A stretch of DNA of 25,783 bases, from assembly GCA_020429465.1 (NCBI GenBank), contig JAGQLH010000004.1:1-25783 (forward strand), written 5' to 3'. A program made the translations under genes and the position numbers. Every line of letters begins with the position of its first letter. The stretch's first letter is position 1. Origin of the DNA: Candidatus Dojkabacteria bacterium (lineage in GTDB: Bacteria > Patescibacteriota > Dojkabacteria > B142 > WJKM01). Positions 19,245 through 25,783 of the stretch are shown here, piece by piece. The notes under the pieces were generated by a model. The model was given only the letters and a program-made list of their open reading frames with translations, ran no database searches and was not told the DNA's origin.

Positions 19245-21278
19245 ATGGGTTTAACACAATTTTATAACCTCATGGCACGAAAAAAGACATCAAAAAAGAA
19301 AGATTATTCAAAGGTTTCTAAATTAACCTTGTTTTCTGTTGCAGTTATTGGGATCGTTTCTGTGCTTGGAATTGGAGCACTTTATTATTTCAATAATTCT
19401 CTCAGTGACCAAACAAATGAATTTGGAGAAGTATTGGGTATAGACGAAGAAAAACAAATGCCTTGGTGGAACGATGTATTTAGATACAGTGCACAACTTA
19501 CCGTTGTAAACCAGGACTCATTTATACCTCTTGAGCAAGACACCACTGTAAGTTTTAGTATTGATCATAAAGCCCTTGTAGATGCCGGAAAATCACGGAG
19601 TGATGGAAGTGACCTTGTTATTAACTTTTACGATGAAACGACTACCGACTACGATACCATTCCATACGAAATTAGAAATCCCAACACCGAAGATACTGAA
19701 ATAATATTTACACTTATTCGAACAATATCGCCACTTTCTGATGATAAATATTGTTTGTATTATGGAAACTCAAATACAACGGATACCACCGATTACTCTA
19801 GTCCTCTTGCAATTGAGATACTCCCAACAACTCCATATCGTATTAATTCTGGGGTAGAAACAAACCACCCACTCTTTTCAAGTATCGATCGAGCATGGAT
19901 TCTTAAAAGTAGCGAATCACATCAAGAATATTCACAATTAACGTACAGTATCCAAGAACGAGATGGTTACGAGTTAGTAGATAATCCCCAGTACGAAATT
20001 GCTGAATTATCTAGTACTGATGAAATGCTTACCAATCGGTATGGTGGATACATGTATGAATTTGATGCTTCAGATCTCGCCCCAGGAACATATACCATAC
20101 GAGCACATGGGACAACAACACAGGGTACTATTATAGAAAGCCCTATTGAAAAATTTACCGTATCACATCCAATGTACGTAATTTGGACACTGGATTGGGA
20201 AGGAGTTGATACCTCTGACGAAACACTTGCCCAAATCGATGAATTTACCGAAGCTTATAATACTCCAATTGTACATTTCTGGAATCCACGAGCTCATCTT
20301 GTTCTCGGTGAAACGAGACTCAACCATTTACTTGATTGGATTAAACTGCGAGAAGTAGAGACTGATGAAATCGGACTTCATCTTCATATGTTCTATGATA
20401 TGTTGCGGGCAGCAGGTGTTACACCACAAATGGATCCTCAATGGGCAAATAGAGGAACTGGTAGCGATGTTCCAATGTACGTATATAACTACGATGAGAC
20501 CGTAGCTATGCTCGAATGGTCAAAAGAAGAGTTTGCAAAAGTTGGACTTGAAACACCAAAGACATTCCGTGCTGGAGGATGGATGCTTGATGAGGAAAAT
20601 CTTCAAGCACTTGATTCACAAGGATTTGTCCTTGATTCTTCAGGAAGGACAGCATTTAGCTTAGGCGAGTATATGGTATCTGAAGTTGAAAACGCTCAGA
20701 CACCTACACCAAATCCAAGTTCATACCCTGGCGGAGAGGAAGTCATCTCTATTTCAGATGAGGCTCCTGAGATTCCTACAGAAACATTCAGACCCCCTAC
20801 ACCAGAAGAAATTACTCTGTATGAAAATTACATTCAGAATAGAAATTACCTGGAAGAAAACATACTCCCAGATGGAACCATCCCAGAACTCCCTAACTTT
20901 GTTAGCTATGAAGTAAAGGGATTTTGGACACTTGGTTCAACTACCCAGCCATACAGAATGTCTATCAGTGATATAAATGAAACCAATTCAGGAACAGCAG
21001 ATATATGGGAATTCCCAAATAATGGAGGGGAATCTTGGAGATTTTCAACTAATGAATTACTTCAACGCTTTAGGGAAAATTATACAAATGAAGGTATTCT
21101 TGAAGCTACAACGACTCTAACCTACCTGAGTCATCCGCATGCCGTTAATGTAGATTTGGAGAAGCTTACTGTCGTCTACGACGAAATGTCTAACTATAAA
21201 ATTGAGGACGATGCGGGTCCAATTCTTTTTACAACATTCGACGAAATATTCCCTTCAATCACTGGTGGCACCTACTAG
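19245..21278 (+). CDS. Membrane-anchored DUF2341 plus NodB-like polysaccharide deacetylase protein
   Basis: A 677-residue protein. A basic lead and a membrane helix (LTLFSVAVIGIVSVLGIGAL, about 27-46) anchor it. Residues 75-190 read as DUF2341: RYSAQLTVVNQD near its start and DKYCLYYGNSNTTD near its end. A beta-rich segment follows to about 308. A NodB-like domain begins with WTLDWEGVD (D317, E319), continues with IGLHLHMF (H379, H381) as likely metal ligands, then FRAGGWMLDEENLQAL (R442) and FVLDSSG. A Pro/Thr/Glu-rich insert (about 485-530) interrupts it. CE4 enzymes deacetylate GlcNAc in peptidoglycan or exopolysaccharide; the motifs diverge from classic TFDDG, so activity is plausible, not certain. 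The TATAAT 5 bases upstream supports this start over the ATG at 19272. Confidence 0.82.
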   Translation: MGLTQFYNLMARKKTSKKKDYSKVSKLTLFSVAVIGIVSVLGIGALYYFNNSLSDQTNEFGEVLGIDEEKQMPWWNDVFRYSAQLTVVNQDSFIPLEQDTTVSFSIDHKALVDAGKSRSDGSDLVINFYDETTTDYDTIPYEIRNPNTEDTEIIFTLIRTISPLSDDKYCLYYGNSNTTDTTDYSSPLAIEILPTTPYRINSGVETNHPLFSSIDRAWILKSSESHQEYSQLTYSIQERDGYELVDNPQYEIAELSSTDEMLTNRYGGYMYEFDASDLAPGTYTIRAHGTTTQGTIIESPIEKFTVSHPMYVIWTLDWEGVDTSDETLAQIDEFTEAYNTPIVHFWNPRAHLVLGETRLNHLLDWIKLREVETDEIGLHLHMFYDMLRAAGVTPQMDPQWANRGTGSDVPMYVYNYDETVAMLEWSKEEFAKVGLETPKTFRAGGWMLDEENLQALDSQGFVLDSSGRTAFSLGEYMVSEVENAQTPTPNPSSYPGGEEVISISDEAPEIPTETFRPPTPEEITLYENYIQNRNYLEENILPDGTIPELPNFVSYEVKGFWTLGSTTQPYRMSISDINETNSGTADIWEFPNNGGESWRFSTNELLQRFRENYTNEGILEATTTLTYLSHPHAVNVDLEKLTVVYDEMSNYKIEDDAGPILFTTFDEIFPSITGGTY

Positions 21279-21333
21279 TACCTACTCCATCAGCAATTTC
21301 TTTCATTGACGTATAGCAGTATTACCCCGTAGA

Positions 21334-23424
21334 ATGTACGTGTATGCACTATATTTTACGGCGATTAATTTGGAATCGATAAATTACTGGCTTTCACAGG
21401 TTTCCTTTGAACTTTTACTAGGTATACTAGTTGTTCTTTCTATCGCATTGATTACCTATACTTCGATCCGTGTATACCATATTACCCACCCTGATAGAAA
21501 CAAAGATTCACATCCACGCCCTCCAAAACGTTCACTTCTTATTGTTGCGGGTATTAACATATTTGGATTAATTATACTTGGACTATTATTCCAGAATTTA
21601 TTCTTCACCTACCCAAAGATGGTATATACCTACCCGGCTTGGGATGATTATTGGAACGACTACGATCAGCCAATTGAAGTAGTCTTTGATCGACCAATTA
21701 ATAGTAAAAAACTTGTACTTAATCTATCACCAGAAACATCGGGTACATGGAAGTTTGAAAAAGCTATACCTTTCCTACCATTTACTCGGACAATACGGTT
21801 CGTTCCTGATGAAACAGTTTATCCTGGAAATAAAGTTATTGCCTATTTTACTCATGTAACAAATGTATTCAACACATTTCAAAACCGAGAAGAATTTCTT
21901 CAGTTCAATTCAGTAGAATTACCTACAGTACTATCATCCACACCAGAAAGAAATAGTAAGGCTGTTCATGTTGATCAAGAAATTACTTTCCAGCTTTCTC
22001 ACAGAGAAGGAGATTATGTAGACTGGGAATTTAAAACTAACAAAGAAGACCCTGCACAATTACTACGCGATGATAGCGATGTAATTAAATTAGTATTCGA
22101 AAGTCCACTGAAGCAAAATGAGAATTATGTTATAAAACTGTATCAAATACCCCTTGCTCAAAGTACCGGCTCTGGTGAAATTACAAAGAAAGGACAAAAA
22201 CAAGAAGCCTATACATTACAATTTGAAACTGTTACAACTCCACTTGTATCTTCAATGACACCACAAGGAGGAGGAATATCACCCGCAACTAGTATACGAA
22301 TTGAATTTGATGACGCAATGGACAAAACATCAGTAGAAAATGCATTTACTATCTCACCTCCTACTCCCGGAACAATTAATTGGGAAGGAGATACAATTTT
22401 TACCTATGCGCCATCGTCTCAGCTTTCTAAAGCAACAAATTATACAATTACCCTGCAAGAAGGGATTCAAAGCTCCGCAGGAGGAATAACAGATTCCGCA
22501 ATTAATTACAGTTTCGAAACAATAGGTGCAGTAAAAGTAATCGGTTGGTCACCTACACCCGGGACTACAAGCGCAAATATTGATAGTTCCATTCGAGTCA
22601 CATTTGACCAAGCAGTTGATCATGCTTCCGCCGAATCATTATTTAGTATTGAACCTTCTGTAGAGGGAGTATTTAGCTGGGAAGGAAATACCATGATTTT
22701 CAATCCTACAAATAATTTAGGATATTCTGCATCACATACCGTGAGAGTGAGTTCTGGAGTTAAAACTGTCTCTGGCCTTGATTCCAATCAAGAGTTCTCA
22801 TTCAGCTTTACTACTCAACCTAAGAAAGTCGAAATCTCTGTCCCTCTCTACAGACAAGTAAACTCAAAGGAATGCCAGATTGTAGCGACGCAGATGCTAC
22901 TTGCATTTAAAGGCGTAAGTAAGAGTAAAACAACAATCTTTAATGAAATGCCGAAAGAATCAGTTGTTTGCGATGCTGAAAATAATGTATGGGGAAACCC
23001 AAACCTAGGCTATGTGGGTGATATCAACGGAAATCATGACTGTGCCTCTGGTAATAGAGGATACGGAGTTTATTGGAATCCAGTCTCTAGCTACATGGCA
23101 AGTGTTGGAATTTCTAATCAAGTAATGAGAGGAATGTCTATTCAACAACTTACCGATCAGATTGAACAAGGACACCCTGTTATGCTGTGGTGGCAAAACG
23201 GATGGAGCACACCGACCGATGTATCATGGTACACACCTGATGGACAGTATATTTATGCTGTCAATGGGATGCATTCAGAAATTGCAGTTGGCTTCATCGG
23301 CCCGAATAATGCACCAAGCCATATTATCGTAAATGATCCGTGGAGAGGTAGACGAGAATTGCCAATATCCCATTTCACTGGACTATGGAGCTACTTTAAT
23401 AATACCGGAATCGTTGTTTACTAG
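21334..23424 (+). CDS. Membrane protein with Big_5-like repeats and a C39-like cysteine peptidase domain
   Basis: A 696-residue protein. Two N-terminal membrane helices (LLLGILVVLSIALITYTSI and IVAGINIFGLIILGLLF) lead to a stalk. Three Ig-like Big_5-type modules lie at about 202-300, 306-400 and 402-500: VSSMTPQGGGISPATSIRIE, IGWSPTPGTTSANIDSSIRV, and matching FDDAMD/FDQAVD strands. The C-terminal domain (about 502-696) is C39-like: KECQIVATQML with Cys514 as nucleophile, GMHSEIAVGF with His647, and VNDPWRG with Asp668, a Cys-His-Asp set in the right order. Such domains cut or bind peptides outside the cell. No ABC transporter domain is present, so it is not a bacteriocin exporter. Start by ATG 21334; no Shine-Dalgarno. 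Confidence 0.83.
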   Translation: MYVYALYFTAINLESINYWLSQVSFELLLGILVVLSIALITYTSIRVYHITHPDRNKDSHPRPPKRSLLIVAGINIFGLIILGLLFQNLFFTYPKMVYTYPAWDDYWNDYDQPIEVVFDRPINSKKLVLNLSPETSGTWKFEKAIPFLPFTRTIRFVPDETVYPGNKVIAYFTHVTNVFNTFQNREEFLQFNSVELPTVLSSTPERNSKAVHVDQEITFQLSHREGDYVDWEFKTNKEDPAQLLRDDSDVIKLVFESPLKQNENYVIKLYQIPLAQSTGSGEITKKGQKQEAYTLQFETVTTPLVSSMTPQGGGISPATSIRIEFDDAMDKTSVENAFTISPPTPGTINWEGDTIFTYAPSSQLSKATNYTITLQEGIQSSAGGITDSAINYSFETIGAVKVIGWSPTPGTTSANIDSSIRVTFDQAVDHASAESLFSIEPSVEGVFSWEGNTMIFNPTNNLGYSASHTVRVSSGVKTVSGLDSNQEFSFSFTTQPKKVEISVPLYRQVNSKECQIVATQMLLAFKGVSKSKTTIFNEMPKESVVCDAENNVWGNPNLGYVGDINGNHDCASGNRGYGVYWNPVSSYMASVGISNQVMRGMSIQQLTDQIEQGHPVMLWWQNGWSTPTDVSWYTPDGQYIYAVNGMHSEIAVGFIGPNNAPSHIIVNDPWRGRRELPISHFTGLWSYFNNTGIVVY

Positions 23425-23446
23425 GATTTTCAGACAAGAAATGCTA

Positions 23447-23455
23447 TGGTATACT
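23447..23455 (+). promoter_or_regulatory. Extended -10 (TGG-TATACT) of the small membrane protein gene
   Basis: TG at 23447-23448, one base, then TATACT at 23450-23455. Transcription would start near 23462, giving about 46 untranslated bases. A 9-mer TACCCCGTA lies at the predicted start (23463-23471) and also at 21323-21331, just before the C39-like gene. Confidence 0.5.
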
Positions 23456-23507
23456 CACTTTGTACCCCGTACTACTGCCTAGAACTTAATTTTTAGACCA
23501 TACGTCC

Positions 23508-23843
23508 ATGCCTGCATCTGTTAAAAAACTTAGTAAAGATAGTATTTTCAAAATTGCGATAATCCTTTATATACTTGGTTCACTTGTTTATATTGGATAC
23601 CAACAATGGCAAAATTTCCAGAGAAATGTTGTTGCTGAAGCTACTCGACAAGGCCAAACAGCAGCACTTAATAGTGTACTCCAATTAGCTTCTGGTTGTA
23701 ATGCTTTCACTGTAGAGGCAAATGGAACAAGAGTTCAGCTCGTAAATATTAGCTGTTTACAAGGAGCACCTACAGATACTACTGAACAGCCTACCGAGTC
23801 AGAAACCCCTGCTCCACCAGTAAATGAAGAACCAGCTCAGTAA
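23508..23843 (+). CDS. Small membrane protein of unknown function
   Basis: Not recognised. The 111 residues have a basic lead (MPASVKKLSKDSIFK), one membrane helix (IAIILYILGSLVYIGYQQW), a short outside domain with two cysteines that could bridge (ASGCNAFTV and VNISCLQG), and a Pro/Thr/Glu-rich tail ending in PPVNEEPAQ. The segment NVVAEATRQGQTAALNSVLQ between helix and cysteines looks helical. It has its own extended -10 promoter and its own terminator, so it is expressed singly. Real coding is supported by the coherent layout and flanking signals. Confidence 0.72.
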   Translation: MPASVKKLSKDSIFKIAIILYILGSLVYIGYQQWQNFQRNVVAEATRQGQTAALNSVLQLASGCNAFTVEANGTRVQLVNISCLQGAPTDTTEQPTESETPAPPVNEEPAQ

Positions 23844-23871
23844 TATTTGATTGATTTGATCTTTAAATTAC

Positions 23872-23903
23872 AAAAGGCTCGATCTGTAAGTTCGAGCCTT
23901 TTT
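23872..23903 (+). terminator. Intrinsic terminator
   Basis: AAAAGGCTCGA (23872-23882) pairs with TCGAGCCTTTT (23892-23902) around 9 bases, with a run of five T. It ends the small-membrane-protein transcript 5 bp before the next ATG. Confidence 0.9.
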
Positions 23904-23908
23904 CATTT

Positions 23909-25108
23909 ATGAAAACACTATACTTCCTAGCAAAAATTCACTGGACTTTTATACTTATTATGCTTTGTGCTTGTCTATTACTGTTTTGGAAACTTGACGA
24001 AGCCCCTATTGTACGGTGGGATGAGTATACAAATGTACGGGTGGTAGAAGATACTCTCAGCAGCTCGAACTACTTTCTGTTGCAATACCATGATGCTCCT
24101 ACTGGATTTTTCTTTGAAAAACCTCCTGTATTTTACTGGCTTGGAATTTTTATCACTTCAATAATTAAATCTATTGAGCCATTAATCGCACTTCGCTTGG
24201 TGAGTGCTCTATCTGGATTAGCTATTGTCTGTTGTACGTATTTCTGGGTACATTCTCATTCGAATAAAACTACTGCTACAATCTCTGCACTTGTCATACT
24301 TGCTACGCCACACCTATTCATTTCAAATCCAGGAGAAATCTTTTCTACACATACATTTCGTTCAGCAGATATTGATGCATTACATCTACTCTTTATTGTA
24401 TGTGCTCTAATCTTCTTTGAACAAGGAATTAAACGTATATCAACTCGTTGGATTATTGGAGGTGCAGTATTAACTTCATGTGCAGTATTGTCCAAAGGTC
24501 CTTTTGGAGTATTACCCTACGCACTCTACGTATCATTTATATCTATTCAAATCCTATTCAAGGACCATACAAAAAGTGTACTTCGTACGCATATTAGACA
24601 CATGATTAGTTCCGGAGCAACTATCCTTGCACTAGTAGGAGCATGGCACATAGTGATGATAGGCAAATTTGGATCGGAGTTTATCAATGAGTATTTCTTT
24701 TACCATATAGTTTCAAGAACATCTGCAAGTCTTGAGGGTCATAATGGATACCCAACGCTCTACCTGGACCTCCTCCTTAACTATAGCGTCTTCTTTTCTG
24801 GCCACATACTTGTCCTCAGTATTATCACATTTGTGTGGTCAAAACGAAGCACCCTTTTCACTTCATTTTTTACCTTTGTACCTCTATTTGGTTTTATTCT
24901 TTCTCTCACGACTATTTCATTTGTCCAAACTAAGATTGCCTGGTACTTACTGTATTGTTACCCATTTGCTGCAATACTCATTGGGACAGCCACATCTACT
25001 ATGAATGGAACCAATACATCAGGTTGGAAGAAGGTGTTTGAATTTACTACAATAGGTATAAGTCTCTTTCAAATTGGGAATATATTGCGCCACATTCTAT
25101 ACCTATAA
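23909..25108 (+). CDS. GT-C glycosyltransferase of the ArnT/PMT type
   Basis: A 399-residue polytopic enzyme (about ten helices) that moves a sugar from a polyprenyl-phosphate carrier to an acceptor outside the membrane. Family marks are the acidic pair in the first outside loop (PIVRWDEYTNVRVVEDT, DE), FFFEKPPVFYWLG, which corresponds to the KPPL/KPPLYYW motif, FISNPGEIFSTHTFRSADID, and SKGPFGVLPYALY. The enzyme is shorter than E. coli ArnT (about 550), mostly for want of the C-terminal soluble domain. The donor could come from the GT2-GtrA fusion at 7417. The start lies 5 bp after the terminator, with neither a clear -10 nor a Shine-Dalgarno, so it is moderately uncertain. Confidence 0.85.
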   Translation: MKTLYFLAKIHWTFILIMLCACLLLFWKLDEAPIVRWDEYTNVRVVEDTLSSSNYFLLQYHDAPTGFFFEKPPVFYWLGIFITSIIKSIEPLIALRLVSALSGLAIVCCTYFWVHSHSNKTTATISALVILATPHLFISNPGEIFSTHTFRSADIDALHLLFIVCALIFFEQGIKRISTRWIIGGAVLTSCAVLSKGPFGVLPYALYVSFISIQILFKDHTKSVLRTHIRHMISSGATILALVGAWHIVMIGKFGSEFINEYFFYHIVSRTSASLEGHNGYPTLYLDLLLNYSVFFSGHILVLSIITFVWSKRSTLFTSFFTFVPLFGFILSLTTISFVQTKIAWYLLYCYPFAAILIGTATSTMNGTNTSGWKKVFEFTTIGISLFQIGNILRHILYL

Positions 25109-25109
25109 T
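25104..25109 (+). promoter_or_regulatory. TATAAT overlapping the GT-C stop codon
   Basis: A perfect TATAAT includes the TAA stop (25106-25108). A start near 25116 would leave about 10 bases before the ATG at 25126. There is no clear -35, so it may be chance in AT-rich DNA. Confidence 0.4.
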
Positions 25110-25125
25110 TACCGCAGAATGAACA

Positions 25126-25783
25126 ATGTTACATAAATTTATTATACGAATAAGCCACAGTATTCCCGGCATCCTACTAATCACCGGTCTCACATCACCT
25201 ATTTGGCTCTCACTCTCATTTCCACGAGTGTTTGGTAATTTCGTTGTGATATTTGCGGTCTATTGGTTACATAGAGCGATTATTTTTATTGTTGGTGTAT
25301 CGGTTGGTTATTATAGATACCATACATCATTACAGAAAAACTGGTTAGATGAATGCACGTCATTAGTCACAGATTCTCTTCCTGACCACGAGACATTACC
25401 GAAAACAATTTCAACCCACTCAAAAATACTCCCTAAACACCTTATTGTTATCCCCATCGGTGGTACAAGCCTACAAAGTATCAAACGAACCTTAATCGCA
25501 CTAAAAAATCAAAATTACCCTGCTTCACTTGTATACATATCACTATCTTTTGAAGAAACTTTTACCAAGAAGGATAACCATACCTACAAACAAATTATTG
25601 ATGAGGTTGAAAGATTATTTGGAAAGAACAATAAAAATGTAATGCTATTTACACATCCAAATAATCTTGAGCATGAAGTTCCTGGAGCCGCTTCCAATAG
25701 AAGTTGGGGTAATAGTCAAGCAGTAAAAGTGCTGGAACAAAAGAAGGAGGATCTGAGCAATTTTATAACAACAAGTCCTGATG
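25126..25783 (+). CDS. Processive-type GT2 glycosyltransferase, partial (paralog of 8628)
   Basis: 219 codons are open from the ATG to the window edge; the 3' end is missing. The encoded N-terminal half parallels the synthase at 8628 throughout: GNFVVIFAVYWLHRAIIF in the second membrane helix, KHLIVIPIGG opening the GT2 domain, YISLSFEE, then PGAASNRSWGNSQAVKVLEQ and FITTSPD, the last reaching the first base past the metal-binding Asp. The missing part should hold the DD and QxxRW motifs. It follows the GT-C gene after 17 bp and is probably cotranscribed or driven by the TATAAT at 25104. It is likely a second polysaccharide synthase with different specificity. Confidence 0.88.
   Translation, partial: MLHKFIIRISHSIPGILLITGLTSPIWLSLSFPRVFGNFVVIFAVYWLHRAIIFIVGVSVGYYRYHTSLQKNWLDECTSLVTDSLPDHETLPKTISTHSKILPKHLIVIPIGGTSLQSIKRTLIALKNQNYPASLVYISLSFEETFTKKDNHTYKQIIDEVERLFGKNNKNVMLFTHPNNLEHEVPGAASNRSWGNSQAVKVLEQKKEDLSNFITTSPD

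Noticed and set aside
21286..21300. Short tandem ACCTACT repeat around the deacetylase stop codon
   Set aside because: Only two 7-base copies, one within coding sequence; too short to claim a function.
1..25783. CRISPR array, tRNA or rRNA genes
   Set aside because: No regularly spaced direct repeats, cloverleaf-like segments or conserved rRNA stretches were noticed on either strand; a covariance-model search would be decisive.

Overview
The window is low-GC bacterial DNA read with the standard code (TAA, TAG and TGA all end genes; the carboxypeptidase at 3974 ends on TGA). Ribosome-binding sites are nearly absent: most genes have AT-rich upstream sequence with no purine-rich Shine-Dalgarno, and at least two have a TATAAT only 5-6 bases before ATG, the arrangement of leaderless mRNAs. 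Ribosomal protein L19 carries a long acidic tail, and several genes encode large membrane-anchored surface proteins (DUF2341, Big_5-like and C39-like domains). Together this suggests a Patescibacteria/CPR-type genome. That placement is inference; nothing here fixes the lineage.

Layout. 1-3960 (minus strand) is a housekeeping train read right to left: SppA-like protease, RecX, M20 peptidase, XRE-type repressor, L19 with its terminator, and the start of an unknown gene. 3974-11268 is an envelope/polysaccharide block: a VanY-type carboxypeptidase overlapping a double GT4 glycosyltransferase, a convergent GT2-GtrA fusion, then a divergent processive GT2 synthase followed 2 bp later by a Ca2+/cation exchanger. 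After a bidirectional terminator come a SIMPL-domain protein and a RidA-family protein (minus strand).

12651-18125 is the most unusual part. A 394-bp gene-free leader with direct repeats, a palindrome and competing hairpins precedes a secreted beta-propeller/zinc metalloprotease gene of clearly higher GC. That gene is bracketed by a perfect 13-bp inverted repeat. Next come two pairs of paralogous single-pass membrane proteins, transcribed divergently from a region holding a second copy of the palindrome. The last of the four has a frameshift at a CCCC run.

18143-25783 is a second envelope block, all on the plus strand: a membrane acyltransferase-like protein, a DUF2341/NodB-like deacetylase, a protein with Big_5-like repeats and a C39-like cysteine peptidase domain, a small membrane protein, an ArnT-like GT-C glycosyltransferase, and a partial GT2 that is a clear paralog of the synthase at 8628. 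The glycosyltransferases, deacetylase, acyltransferase and carboxypeptidase plausibly build and modify a surface polysaccharide and peptidoglycan. The metalloprotease and C39-like protein would act on protein substrates outside the cell. No rRNA, tRNA, CRISPR array, transposase or integrase was seen.
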